DNA of 64,000 nucleotides. Source: Pseudomonas putida. GTDB taxonomy: Bacteria; Pseudomonadota; Gammaproteobacteria; Pseudomonadales; Pseudomonadaceae. Under the pieces are notes generated by a model, which was given only the letters and a program-made list of their open reading frames with translations, was not told the DNA's origin and ran no database searches. Shown piece after piece: positions 34,600 to 43,384 of this stretch; within the stretch, counting starts at the first letter, position 1; each line of letters starts with the position of its first letter. A program made the position numbers and the translations under genes. Location of the stretch: NCBI RefSeq assembly GCF_025905425.1, contig NZ_CP109603.1:248001-312000 (forward strand), in the 5' to 3' direction.

Positions 34600-35469
34600 A
34601 TGCCCAGGGCTTCCCACCAAGATTTGCGTTTTGCCTTCCGCGAGCTGCTCGCTTCAGGTTCCTGCTACCACACAGCGTCGGTATTCGACCCGATGTCGGC
34701 ACGCATCGCCGCTGACCTGGGCTTCGAGGTCGGCATTCTTGGCGGTTCGGTGGCTTCGCTGCAGGTACTGGCCGCACCGGATTTTGCCTTGATCACCTTG
34801 AGCGAGTTCGTCGAGCAGGCCACGCGCATTGGCCGTGTGGCGCAGTTGCCGGTGCTCGCCGATGCCGACCACGGCTATGGCAACGCGCTGAATGTCATGC
34901 GTACGGTCATCGAGCTGGAGCGTGCCGGCGTGGCGGCACTGACCCTCGAAGATACGCTGCTGCCGGCCCAGTTCGGGCGCAAGTCCACCGATCTGATTCC
35001 GGTCGATGAAGGCGTCGGCAAGATTCGCGCAGCGCTTGAAGCGCGGGTCGATTCGTCGCTGTCGATCATTGCTCGCACCAACGCCGGTGTGCTCACCACC
35101 GAAGAAATCATCGTACGCACCCAGAGCTACCAGAAGGCCGGGGCTGACGGTATCTGCATGGTTGGGGTGAAGGACTTCGAGCAGCTTGAACAGATCGCCG
35201 AGCACCTGACCGTGCCGTTGATGCTGGTGACCTACGCCAACCCCAACCTGCGCGATGACGAGCGTCTGGCGCGCCTGGGCGTACGCATCGTGGTCGATGG
35301 CCATGCGGCATACTTTGCCGCCATCAAGGCTACCTACGACTGCCTGCGCCTGCAGCGCGGCCAGCAGAACAAGTCCGAGAACCTCAGCGCCACCGAACTC
35401 TCGCACACCTACACCCAACCCGAGGATTACATCCGCTGGGCCAAGGAGTACATGAGCGTCGAGGAGTGA
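34600..35469 (+). CDS. Oxaloacetate decarboxylase-like member of the PEP mutase/isocitrate lyase family
   Basis: The 289-residue protein belongs to the isocitrate lyase/PEP mutase superfamily and closely resembles the P. aeruginosa PA4872 type, shown to be a Mg-dependent oxaloacetate decarboxylase. Features are [22 protein letters not shown], the metal-site block [18 protein letters not shown], and [19 protein letters not shown]. It lacks the isocitrate-lyase KKCGH motif. The start at 34600 ([11 protein letters not shown]) fits the family length; a 62-residue extension upstream has no homology. No metabolic partner is adjacent. Confidence 0.85.
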   Translation: MPRASHQDLRFAFRELLASGSCYHTASVFDPMSARIAADLGFEVGILGGSVASLQVLAAPDFALITLSEFVEQATRIGRVAQLPVLADADHGYGNALNVMRTVIELERAGVAALTLEDTLLPAQFGRKSTDLIPVDEGVGKIRAALEARVDSSLSIIARTNAGVLTTEEIIVRTQSYQKAGADGICMVGVKDFEQLEQIAEHLTVPLMLVTYANPNLRDDERLARLGVRIVVDGHAAYFAAIKATYDCLRLQRGQQNKSENLSATELSHTYTQPEDYIRWAKEYMSVEE

Positions 35470-35488
35470 CCGGCAGGGCGCCGTCAGC

Positions 35489-35662
35489 TCAACGGACGGC
35501 GCTCAAGGTTGCGCTTTGTGGCACGCAGTGCGCGTGCTGACAGTTGGCTGCCGAGCTGGGTTGGTTGCGCAGCAACTCGACCCGCCAGCAGGCCGAGCCG
35601 TATAGCCCGGCGACGGCAAACAGCGCCATCACCAGCGCAAACCTTCTTGTTTTGATGCCCAT
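35489..35662 (-). CDS. Small single-TM protein of unknown function
   Basis: The 57-residue product starts MGIKTRRFALVMALFAVAG, with one hydrophobic segment (residues about 7-24) then a short Cys-containing tail. AGGAG lies 9 bases before the ATG, a strong ribosome site. An in-frame GTG three codons earlier overlaps that site and was rejected. The four cysteines after the membrane segment suggest an exported or membrane-anchored peptide. It lies downstream of a LysR gene on the minus strand. Function unknown. Confidence 0.55.
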   Translation of the reverse strand: MGIKTRRFALVMALFAVAGLYGSACWRVELLRNQPSSAANCQHAHCVPQSATLSAVR

Positions 35663-35728
35663 GGTGCTCACCTCCTGTTACAACGCCAGGTGATACCTCT
35701 AAGCGTAGGCCAATCCCCCGGCGCTGGG

Positions 35729-36637
35729 TTACACCAGGTCCTGATCCCATTCCGGTTCGTCCCTGAACCGCTGCGCAAGAAAGTCCAGCATGCTGCGCAA
35801 GGTCGCCGGCATGTGCTTGCGTGAGGTGTACACCGCATTCAAATTGAGCTCCCGTGGCCGTGCTTCGGGCAACAGGCGCACCAGCTCGCCCGTGCGCAGG
35901 GCGGCGGCGGCTTGGTAGGTCGGCAACATGGCAATGCCCGCGCCAGCCAGCGCCGCCTTTTGCAGCGTCATGGCTTCATTGGCACTGATGTTGCCCTCGA
36001 CCGGAACGGCAATCGCCTGGCCTTCCACCTCGAAGTGCCAGAGGTGGTGGCCGAAGTAGGCATGGGTCAGGCAGTTGTGCCCGCTCAGCTCCTCGACCCG
36101 CTGCGGCGTGCCATGCTCACGCAGGTAGCCTGGGGCCGCGCACACCACTGAGCGGCACACGGTCAGGCGCCGGGCGATCAGGTTCGGGTCCAGGTCGTTG
36201 CTGGTGCGGATGGCCAGGTCGATGCGCTCGTCCACCAGGTTGACCGTGCGATCGAGCATCTGCAGCTCGACCTTCACCCCGGGATAGCGCCGTACATACG
36301 CGGCCACTGCGTCCACCAATTGAGCCTGGCCGAATGAGGTACTGACGCTGATGCGCAGCGCACCACGGGGGGCGTCGTCCGGTTGGCGCACGGCAACCTG
36401 CAGGTCGCCGGCAAGTTCCAGCAGTTGGCGGCAGCGGGGCAGTGTTTCCTGGCCGGCGGCGGTCAGGCTCAACTTGCGCGTGGTGCGCTGCATCAGCCGT
36501 GCGCCGACCCAATCCTCAAGCTCCGCCAGGTAGCGTGAAACCACTGGCCGGGACAGCTGCAGGTGATCGGCTGCCGCAGACTGGCTGCCCAGGTCGACGA
36601 CAGTGACAAAAACGCGCATCGCGTTGAGACGGTCCAT
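35729..36637 (-). CDS. LysR-family regulator (CrgA-like group)
   Basis: The 302-residue protein begins MDRLNAMRVFVTVVDLGSQSAAADHLQLSRPVVSRYLAELEDWVG-type helix-turn-helix and ends with the usual effector domain (VEGNISANEAMTLQKAALAG). It is divergent from the MBL-fold gene with 104 bases between, the classical arrangement for a LysR protein controlling its neighbour. Thus it may regulate the MBL/NmrA-like pair. Confidence 0.87.
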   Translation of the reverse strand: MDRLNAMRVFVTVVDLGSQSAAADHLQLSRPVVSRYLAELEDWVGARLMQRTTRKLSLTAAGQETLPRCRQLLELAGDLQVAVRQPDDAPRGALRISVSTSFGQAQLVDAVAAYVRRYPGVKVELQMLDRTVNLVDERIDLAIRTSNDLDPNLIARRLTVCRSVVCAAPGYLREHGTPQRVEELSGHNCLTHAYFGHHLWHFEVEGQAIAVPVEGNISANEAMTLQKAALAGAGIAMLPTYQAAAALRTGELVRLLPEARPRELNLNAVYTSRKHMPATLRSMLDFLAQRFRDEPEWDQDLV

Positions 36638-36741
36638 GATTTGCTCGATTTTAGAAACAAACTATGTTCGAGCATCGCATTTTTTGTCATGGATCGGGCA
36701 ACTAAGCTGTTGAGCATTCTTCTAAAGGACGGATCGTTGCG

Positions 36742-37617
36742 ATGTCACTATTCACTCCCTTGCGTGGCCTGCTGCTGGCCTGTGTTGCACTGACCGGCCA
36801 GGCGCTGGCGGCCGAACCGTTGCAGTTGGACGTCTACAACCCTGGGCACGAGGCAATTTTCCCGGTCAGTTCGGTGATTGTCAGTGGCGCGAAGGATGCC
36901 ATCCTGGTCGATGCCCAGTTCGGCAAGGCCCAGGCCGAACAGGTGGTCGAGCGCTTGCGCGCCGGTGGCAAGCGGCTGACAACCATCTACATCAGCCATG
37001 GCGACCCGGATTATTACTTCGGTCTCGACACGCTGACCCAGGCCTTCCCCGCTGCCAAGGTGGTCGCCTCGGCCGCCACCGTCGCCCATATCCGCCAGAC
37101 CATGGACGCCAAGTTGGCCTACTGGGGCCCGCAGATGGGCGCGGACAAGCCGGCTCGGCTGGTCGTGCCGCAGGTGCTTGAAGGCCATCGCCTGACCCTG
37201 GAAGGCCAAGCGCTCGATGTGGTTGGCCTGGACGGCCCGCAGCCCGATCGCAGCTTTGTCTGGATTCCGTCGATCAAGGCGGTCGTCGGCGGGGTGGTGG
37301 TCGCAGAACATATCCATGTGTGGATGGCCGATACCCAGTCGGCCAAGTCGCATGCCGACTGGCTAGGCACGCTCGCGCGGATCGAGCAGTTGGCCCCGCG
37401 CACCGTGGTGCCTGGGCATTACCTGGGCCAGAGCAGCCGTTCGCTCACAGCCGTGCGCTTCACCGCCGACTATATACAGGCGTTCGATGCCGAAGCCGCC
37501 AAGGCGAACGATGCTGCTGCATTGGTCGTCGCGATGAAAAAACGCTACCCCGACTTGGCCGATGAGAGCTCGCTGGAGCTCGGCGCCAAGGTCGCCAAGG
37601 GCGAGATGAAGTGGTAA
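36742..37617 (+). CDS. Periplasmic MBL-fold protein with altered metal motif
   Basis: This 291-residue metallo-beta-lactamase-fold protein has a signal peptide (1-23, cleavage after ALA). The usual HxHxDH motif reads H86-G-D88-P-D90-Y91, so two histidines are replaced. Later conserved elements remain (VVPGHYLG). Members with such changes may bind metal differently or not be hydrolases. It is followed 27 bases later by an NmrA-like gene in the same orientation and is divergent from a LysR gene. Function unknown. Confidence 0.75.
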   Translation: MSLFTPLRGLLLACVALTGQALAAEPLQLDVYNPGHEAIFPVSSVIVSGAKDAILVDAQFGKAQAEQVVERLRAGGKRLTTIYISHGDPDYYFGLDTLTQAFPAAKVVASAATVAHIRQTMDAKLAYWGPQMGADKPARLVVPQVLEGHRLTLEGQALDVVGLDGPQPDRSFVWIPSIKAVVGGVVVAEHIHVWMADTQSAKSHADWLGTLARIEQLAPRTVVPGHYLGQSSRSLTAVRFTADYIQAFDAEAAKANDAAALVVAMKKRYPDLADESSLELGAKVAKGEMKW

Positions 37618-37644
37618 TTCCGTTCAATTGATGGAGTATTTCCC

Positions 37645-38262
37645 ATGAGCAAGATCGCAATCATTGGTGCCACCGGCCGCGCCGGCAGCCAGTTGCTGGA
37701 AGAGGCCCTGCGTCGCGGCCACAGTGTCGTGGCCATTGCCCGTGACCCGTCGCGGCTGCAGGGGCGTGAGGGGGTAACGGTCAAGGCACTGGACGCCAAG
37801 GACAGGGCGGCGCTGCAAGCGGCTGTCGCCGGTGTGGACGCGGTGTTGAGCGCTGCGCATTTTTCGACCCTCGAAGCGCACGCGATCATCGAGCCGGTCA
37901 AGCGTGCCGGGGTCAAGCGCCTGTTGGTGGTGGGCGGGGCCGGTAGCCTGCTGCTGCCATCGGGGCATCGGGTGATCGACAGCCCGGACTTCCCCGAGGC
38001 CTACAAGGCCGAGGCGAGTGCCGGGGTGCGCTTTCTTGAGGTATTGCGCCAGGAGCCGAACCTGGACTGGACCTTCCTGTCGCCGTCGGCGGAGTTTGTC
38101 GAAGGCGAACGCAGCGGGCATTACACGCTGGGCAAGGATCATCTGCTGATAGGTGCCGAGGGCAAGAGCTGGATCACTTTTGCCGACTATGCGATTGCCA
38201 TGCTCGATGAGCTTGAGAAACCAGCGCATTCGCGGACGCGGTTCACGGTCGGTTACCTCTAG
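37645..38262 (+). CDS. NAD(P)-binding NmrA/atypical SDR family protein
   Basis: The 205-residue Rossmann protein starts MSKIAIIGATGRAGSQLLEEAL, with the GxxGxxG dinucleotide motif at residues 8-14. The DWTFLSPSAEF motif near residue 145 is typical of YwnB/NmrA-like proteins. These act as NAD(P)H sensors or reductases; the substrate is unknown. It is probably co-transcribed with the MBL-fold gene. Confidence 0.85.
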   Translation: MSKIAIIGATGRAGSQLLEEALRRGHSVVAIARDPSRLQGREGVTVKALDAKDRAALQAAVAGVDAVLSAAHFSTLEAHAIIEPVKRAGVKRLLVVGGAGSLLLPSGHRVIDSPDFPEAYKAEASAGVRFLEVLRQEPNLDWTFLSPSAEFVEGERSGHYTLGKDHLLIGAEGKSWITFADYAIAMLDELEKPAHSRTRFTVGYL

Positions 38263-38271
38263 CTGGGGACC

Positions 38272-38310
38272 TGTAGGAGCGGCCTTGCGTCACGAAAGGC
38301 CGCTCCTACA
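38272..38310. repeat. REP-like hairpin (tgtaggagcggcctt type)
   Basis: Perfect 15-bp arms enclose a 9-base loop. It separates the convergent NmrA-like and LysR genes and contains the LysR amber stop codon. Confidence 0.8.
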
Positions 38311-39178
38311 AGGCTCGCGCCTGCAGCCAGTCCATCAACTCGACCAGCCCGGCTGGCAGGTGCTTGGCCTGGCTGACCAGGTAATAGCCTTTGCCGGTGG
38401 TCACCTTCAAGGCAAATGGCATGCACAGCCGACCGCTGTGCAAGTCATCGCCGATCAGCGACCAATCGCCGATGGCCACGCCAGTCCCTTGCGATGCCAT
38501 GGCCATCGCCATGTCCAATGTCTCGAAATGCTGTTTCGGCCCCTGTGCATCGAATGTTGCGCCGGCCGCCTGCAGCCATAACCGCCAGTCATGCTCGTCA
38601 CGCGAGGGGTGCAGGAGCATGTGCCGCATCAGGTCGTCGATCTTCACCAGCGGCAAGGGGCCTTGCAGCAGCGAAGGTGCACACACGGGGGTCAGTTGTT
38701 CGTCGAACAGTTTGCGCACCTGCAGCCCATGGTTCGGCAGGCTGCCGTACACCACCGCTGCGTCGAAGCCTTCGCGGCGAAAATCCACGCCATGCTGCAC
38801 CGTGGTGGTCAGCTCTACCGGTACATCGGGGCGCAGCGCCTGCCATTCCATCAAACGCGGCAGCAGCCAGCGCATCACGCAGGTCGGGGCCTTGAGCTGC
38901 AAGGTGGCGTGATGCCCGCCGACTTCCCGTACCCCTTGTTCGATCAGCGCAAACACCTGCTGCACCCGCGGCAGCCAGTCCTGGCCTTCACGCGTCAGGC
39001 TCAGGCCGCGCGCCTGGCGCTGGAACAGGGCGTAACCGAGGTGCTCCTCCAGTGCGGCGATCTGCCGGCTGACGGCGCCTTGGGTGATGTGCAACTCCTG
39101 CCCGGCACGGGTGAAATTACAGTGCTGTGCAGTGATCAGGAAGGTGTGCAGGGCGGGCAGGGGCGGGAGCCGTTTCAT
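38306..39178 (-). CDS. LysR-family regulator (GcvA-like group)
   Basis: The 290-residue protein begins MKRLPPLPALHTFLITAQ and has the helix-turn-helix AGQELHITQGAVSRQIAALEEHLG; the LPPLxxLxxFxxxA start is typical of GcvA-like regulators. The start at 39178 is chosen for that; a 31-residue extension was rejected. It is divergent from the ThDP enzyme gene, its probable target. Its stop TAG lies in a REP edge. Confidence 0.87.
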   Translation of the reverse strand: MKRLPPLPALHTFLITAQHCNFTRAGQELHITQGAVSRQIAALEEHLGYALFQRQARGLSLTREGQDWLPRVQQVFALIEQGVREVGGHHATLQLKAPTCVMRWLLPRLMEWQALRPDVPVELTTTVQHGVDFRREGFDAAVVYGSLPNHGLQVRKLFDEQLTPVCAPSLLQGPLPLVKIDDLMRHMLLHPSRDEHDWRLWLQAAGATFDAQGPKQHFETLDMAMAMASQGTGVAIGDWSLIGDDLHSGRLCMPFALKVTTGKGYYLVSQAKHLPAGLVELMDWLQARAL

Positions 39179-39292
39179 TGCGCTGAGCCATGATTTGAAG
39201 ACATGGCTAGTATGTGTTTTTTTGCATTGTGGCGATAGCGCTGCCTTGGGTCCAATACGCGTAGATTCCAACGAGACTCAAGGTAAATACAC

Positions 39293-40930
39293 ATGGCAAC
39301 CTGCGGCGAAGTACTGGTCAAACTCCTTGAAGGCTATGGTGTGGACCATGTCTTCGGCATTCCAGGCGTGCATACCGTTGAGCTCTATCGCGGCCTGGCA
39401 ACGTCCTCCATTCGTCATATCACCCCGCGCCATGAGCAAGGTGCCGGTTTCATGGCTGATGGCTATTCACGGACACGTGGCAAACCGGGTGTGTGCTTCA
39501 TCATCACCGGCCCGGGGATGACCAACATCACCACCGCCATGGGCCAGGCCTATGCCGATTCGATCCCGATGCTGGTGATCTCCAGCGTGCAATCGCGCGA
39601 TCAGCTGGGCGGAGGCCGTGGCAAGCTGCACGAGTTGCCCAACCAGTCTGCACTGGTGTCGGGTGTGGCTGCCTTCTCCCAGACCCTGATGAGCGCCGAC
39701 GACCTGCCCCAGGTACTGGCCCGGGCCTTTGCCGTGTTCGATGGCGCCCGACCGCGCCCGGTGCATATCGAGATTCCTCTGGACGTACTGGTCGAACCGG
39801 CCGATCACCTGTTGCCGGCCCGCCCGGTCCGTAGCAGCCGTGCCGGTGCCGCACCGCAGGCCGTGGCGCTGATGGCCGAGCGCCTGGCGCAGGCGAAGCG
39901 CCCGTTGATCCTGGCCGGTGGTGGTGCGTTGAACGCTGGCGCTTCGCTGGCACGTTTGGCAGAGCAGCTTCAGGCACCGGTGGCATTGACCATCAATGCC
40001 AAAGGGTTGCTGGCCTCTGACCATCCGTTGCAAATCGGCTCTACCCAGTCGCTGCCGGCTACCCGTGCACTGGTGGCGGAGGCGGATGTGGTGTTGGCCA
40101 TCGGCACCGAGCTGGCCGAGACCGACTATGACGTGACCTTCAAGGGCGGCTTCGAGATCCCCGGCAGCCTGCTGCGGATCGACATCGACCCGGACCAGAC
40201 CGTGCGCAACTATCTGCCGGAGCTGGCGCTGGTTGCAGACGCAGACCTGGCCGCCGAGGCGCTGGTCGCCGCCTTGCAGCATCAGCCGCTGCCAGCGCGT
40301 GAAAGTGCTTGGGGGCAAGCGCGCGTCGCGCGTCTGCGCCAGTCGCTGGCGGGCAGCTGGGATCAGCCGACCCTGAGCCAGACTCGCCTGCTGACCAGTA
40401 TCCTCGAGACGCTGCCCAATGCCATCCTGGTCGGGGATTCGACCCAGCCGGTGTACTCCGGCAACCTCACGCTGGACATGGATCAGCCACGCCGCTGGTT
40501 CAATGCCTCGACCGGCTACGGCACCCTGGGCTATGCATTGCCGGCGGCGATGGGCGCCTGGCTGGGCAGCGCCGCGCAGATCGCCGAGCGTGCGCCGTCG
40601 GTTTGCCTGATTGGCGATGGTGGCATGCAGTTCACCTTGCCGGAGCTGGCCAGTGCGGTAGAGGCGCAGGTACCGCTGATCGTGCTGCTGTGGAACAACC
40701 AAGGCTACGAGGAAATCAAGAAGTACATGGTCAACCGCGCCATCGAGCCGGTCGGGGTGGATATCCATACCCCGGACTTCATCGGCGTGGCCCGTGCGTT
40801 GGGCGCTGACGCGGAGCATGTGGCGGATGTCGCGCAGTTGCAGGCGGCGCTGGGGCGTGCGGTGGAGCGCAAGGGGCCGACGTTGATTCAGGTTGATCAG
40901 AATCAGTGGCAGGCGGCAGTTGCAGGTTAA
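39293..40930 (+). CDS. ThDP-dependent enzyme, acetolactate synthase/AruI-like
   Basis: The 545-residue enzyme has the three-domain ThDP fold. The catalytic Glu48 is in TPRHEQGAGFMADGYSR. The cofactor motif GDGGMQFTLPELASAVEAQV ends in NNQGYEEIKKYM. It is not beside ilvH or ilvC, so biosynthetic acetolactate synthase is unlikely. Catabolic 2-oxo acid decarboxylases such as AruI (5-guanidino-2-oxopentanoate decarboxylase) are similar and are a reasonable alternative. A divergent LysR gene probably controls it. Confidence 0.8.
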   Translation: MATCGEVLVKLLEGYGVDHVFGIPGVHTVELYRGLATSSIRHITPRHEQGAGFMADGYSRTRGKPGVCFIITGPGMTNITTAMGQAYADSIPMLVISSVQSRDQLGGGRGKLHELPNQSALVSGVAAFSQTLMSADDLPQVLARAFAVFDGARPRPVHIEIPLDVLVEPADHLLPARPVRSSRAGAAPQAVALMAERLAQAKRPLILAGGGALNAGASLARLAEQLQAPVALTINAKGLLASDHPLQIGSTQSLPATRALVAEADVVLAIGTELAETDYDVTFKGGFEIPGSLLRIDIDPDQTVRNYLPELALVADADLAAEALVAALQHQPLPARESAWGQARVARLRQSLAGSWDQPTLSQTRLLTSILETLPNAILVGDSTQPVYSGNLTLDMDQPRRWFNASTGYGTLGYALPAAMGAWLGSAAQIAERAPSVCLIGDGGMQFTLPELASAVEAQVPLIVLLWNNQGYEEIKKYMVNRAIEPVGVDIHTPDFIGVARALGADAEHVADVAQLQAALGRAVERKGPTLIQVDQNQWQAAVAG

Positions 40931-40950
40931 CTGAAGCTGCCGGCAACACA

Positions 40951-41871
40951 TTACTCCGCTGTGGCGCGCAACCGCGCCACATCGCGTATCGGCGGCGCGC
41001 CATACAGCCGGCTGTACTCGCGGCTGAACTGCGAAGGGCTTTCATACCCCACCCGATACCCCGCCACCGCCGCCTCAAGCCCGTCGTTGAGCATCAGCCG
41101 CCGGGCTTCCTGCAGGCGCAATTGCTTCTGGTACTGCAACGGGCTCATGGACGTCACGGCCTTGAACCGATGGTGCAAGGTCGAGGTGCTGAGGTTGACC
41201 TCACGGGCCAGGTCCTCGATGCGCAACGGTTGCTGGAAGTTCTGGTTGAGCCAGGTAATGGCCTGGCAGACCCGATGAGTCTGGCTGTTGGCCAAGGCGA
41301 TTTCGTACAGCCGATAACCCTGCGGCCCACGCAGCAGGCGGTAGAGAATCTCGCGGCGGATCAGCGGCGCCAGCATGGCAATGTCCCGTGGCGAATCCAG
41401 CAGGCGGATCAGCCGCAGCAGGGCATCGAGCAACTGCGCATCGGTCCTCTCCACGTACAAGCCACGCCCGGAAGGCAGGCTGGGCACCAGCATCGGACCG
41501 CTTTCGGCGATCAGCTGGCTGATCTCGGCCGGGTCCAGGTCCAGCCGCAGGCCCAGGCTTGGGTTTTCGGGGCTGGCATCGAGCTTCACGCCACTGAGCG
41601 GCAAGGTCACCGACACCACCATGTAATGCAGCGGGTCGTAGATATACTGCTCGTCGCCCAGAAACAGGCTCTTGCTACCGTGGGCCAGTACGCACAAAGC
41701 CGGCTGGGCCAGGGTGGGCACCGAGCGGACGCTTTCCCGATAGCTGACCAGGTACAGGTCGTCGATGGCCGACATCGTGCTGTGGGGTTCGGCGGCATGG
41801 CGGCGGATCAGTTCGGCCAGCTCCTGGCGTTGCACTTCCAGGGTTGGGTCGATGGACGTGGCGGTGGTCAT
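40951..41871 (-). CDS. AraC-family regulator (AraC_N, YqhC-like)
   Basis: The 306-residue protein has the AraC_N-type N-terminal domain (LVSYRESVRSVPTLAQPALCVLAHGSKSLFLG-like block) and a C-terminal double helix-turn-helix. The latter includes RIEDLAREVNLSTSTLHHRFKAV and VGYESPSQFSREYSRLYG. YqhC-type members respond to reactive aldehydes or quinone-like compounds and activate a neighbouring redox gene. It is divergent from an ABM monooxygenase gene, with a perfect 19-bp inverted repeat between. Confidence 0.87.
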   Translation of the reverse strand: MTTATSIDPTLEVQRQELAELIRRHAAEPHSTMSAIDDLYLVSYRESVRSVPTLAQPALCVLAHGSKSLFLGDEQYIYDPLHYMVVSVTLPLSGVKLDASPENPSLGLRLDLDPAEISQLIAESGPMLVPSLPSGRGLYVERTDAQLLDALLRLIRLLDSPRDIAMLAPLIRREILYRLLRGPQGYRLYEIALANSQTHRVCQAITWLNQNFQQPLRIEDLAREVNLSTSTLHHRFKAVTSMSPLQYQKQLRLQEARRLMLNDGLEAAVAGYRVGYESPSQFSREYSRLYGAPPIRDVARLRATAE

Positions 41872-41940
41872 GATGGCTTTCCTCTACTGACTGACGCAGC
41901 ATAGGTTTGGGCAATGGCGGGCGCTAGTCGAAAGCTGCAC

Positions 41941-41984
41941 GCCGATTGCCTGATCCTGCCACGCTGCAGGATCAGGCAATCGGC
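41941..41984. promoter_or_regulatory. Perfect 19-bp inverted repeat between AraC and ABM genes
   Basis: Arms gccgattgcctgatcctgc and gcaggatcaggcaatcggc are perfect complements around a 6-base loop. No T-run follows on either strand and no gene ends here, so it is not a terminator. It lies 70 bases from the AraC start and 88 from the ABM start and is a candidate operator. Confidence 0.6.
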
Positions 41985-42071
41985 CAGCAGTAATGGCCTA
42001 ACGCGGCGCGCGGGCCAGCCCTTAACCTTGGCAGCCTGGTTTTTCGTCCGCCTGTTCAAGGAGATCGTGCA

Positions 42072-42365
42072 ATGACCCAACGACAACCGGTCACTCACTT
42101 GGCTTTCATTCGTGCCAGCAACGGACGTTCGGCGGAGCTCGGCGCGCGCCTGCGCGACCTGCTCGAACCCTCGTTGCGCACGCCGGGTTGCCTGAGCTTC
42201 ACGGTCCAGCGCTCGCAGGCCGACGCTGACCTCTGGCTGCTCAGCGGCAGCTGGCGCGATCAGCAAGCGATGAGCGGCTACTTTGCATCGCCGACCCTGG
42301 AACTGTTCGGTGAGCTGGTGCAGGCCCAGGTGGTCAGCAGCCTGGACCTGCATACCTTCGATTGA
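42072..42365 (+). CDS. Antibiotic biosynthesis monooxygenase (ABM) domain protein
   Basis: The 97-residue single-domain protein has the dimeric alpha/beta ABM fold signature: residues with HLAFIRASNGRSAELGARLRDLL, then CLSFTVQRSQADADLWLLSGSW. Such proteins (YgiN/ActVA-like) oxidise quinols or protect from reactive quinones. AAGGAG lies 9 bases upstream. It is divergent from the AraC-family gene and followed 56 bases later by a small gene. Confidence 0.82.
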   Translation: MTQRQPVTHLAFIRASNGRSAELGARLRDLLEPSLRTPGCLSFTVQRSQADADLWLLSGSWRDQQAMSGYFASPTLELFGELVQAQVVSSLDLHTFD

Positions 42366-42421
42366 TTGCGCAGGGGCACGGGTTAGAATGCTGCCCCTTT
42401 ATCAATTACCCAGAGCGCAGC

Positions 42422-42655
42422 ATGGCACGTAGAGAATTCCCGCAGTTCGAAGCGGTTTCGGCGATGGTCCCGGTGGAAGGTGGTGGCTACAACGCAGCCA
42501 TCGCGGTGAAAGCGCTGGGCATGGGCGGGGCGCCGCGCTTTCACAAGGTACTGGATGGCCAGGTGTTCAAGGGCGCCATGGCGGCCGATGAGGCCGCCTG
42601 CGCCGAGCTGGCACGCCTGCAGGGCGTTAGTGAAGAGGGTGAGCTGATCTGGTGA
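42422..42655 (+). CDS. Small conserved-looking protein
   Basis: The 77-residue protein begins MARREFPQFEAVSAMVPVEGGG and ends ARLQGVSEEGELIW. It is soluble with no recognised motif. It may be co-transcribed with the ABM gene. Its stop codon ends one base before the stop of the convergent flavin-reductase-like gene. Function unknown. Confidence 0.6.
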   Translation: MARREFPQFEAVSAMVPVEGGGYNAAIAVKALGMGGAPRFHKVLDGQVFKGAMAADEAACAELARLQGVSEEGELIW

Positions 42656-43267
42656 TCAGTTGCCCACCTGGGGCCTGGCCATCTTGAACAGGTTGCCCAG
42701 TTCGAAATAGTCCGCCGGGCCGCCACCACGCAGGATCGGTTCGGCGGCAGCGGTGTCGTAGATGCCGTTGTTCAGCAGGTGCTCGGCAATGTGCACCGCC
42801 ACCACTTCGCCGAGGATCAGCCAGCTGGGCACCAGCTCCTGGTCTGCCCGCTTCAGCTGGACGATCTGGCTGACCTTGCACTCGAACGCCACCGGGGCTT
42901 CGCCCACGCGTGGCACCTCGACGATGCGCGACGGCGTTGCCGTCAGGCCGCTCAATTCGAACTCATCGATGTCTGCCGCTACCGCCGCACAGCTCTGGTT
43001 CATCGCCTCGGCCAAAGGCCGGGTCGCCAGGTTCCAGACAAACTCGCCGGTCTGCTCAATGTTGTTCAGGCTGTCTTTGCGCCCGACGCTGCAGAAGCCG
43101 ATGATTGGTGGGATGTAGTTGAAGGCGTTGAAGAAACTGTAGGGCGCCAGGTTCAGGCGGCCTTCGCGGTCGTGGGAGGAAATCCAGCCGATAGGGCGGG
43201 GGCCGACGATGGCGTTGAAGGGGTCGTGGGGCAGGCCATGGCCTTTGGCGGGTTCGTAGTAGTACAT
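42656..43267 (-). CDS. Flavin reductase-like/FMN-binding split-barrel protein
   Basis: The 203-residue protein of the flavin-reductase-like (DIM6/NTAB) family has the conserved block RPIGWISSHDREGRLNLAPYSFFNAF (split here as GPRPIGWISS and NLAPYSFFNA) near residues 23-48. Such proteins bind FMN and reduce it or oxidise small substrates. It is convergent with the small gene at 42422. Substrate unknown. Confidence 0.85.
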   Translation of the reverse strand: MYYYEPAKGHGLPHDPFNAIVGPRPIGWISSHDREGRLNLAPYSFFNAFNYIPPIIGFCSVGRKDSLNNIEQTGEFVWNLATRPLAEAMNQSCAAVAADIDEFELSGLTATPSRIVEVPRVGEAPVAFECKVSQIVQLKRADQELVPSWLILGEVVAVHIAEHLLNNGIYDTAAAEPILRGGGPADYFELGNLFKMARPQVGN

Positions 43268-43384
43268 CGGTGCTGGGCTTGCTGGCCCTACCTCTTGGGG
43301 AACGAGGCGCTAGTGTGCCAAGCCTGTGCCCGTCTGGAAATGATCAAGCCCGGCCGAAGCCGGGCTGGGTGCGCGCATCAGGGG

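Noticed and set aside
39467..40951. A 494-codon minus-strand frame
   Set aside because: Antisense to the ThDP enzyme; the ThDP gene has full catalytic motifs.
41941..41984. The 19-bp hairpin as a terminator
   Set aside because: It lies upstream of both neighbouring genes and no T-run follows on either strand.
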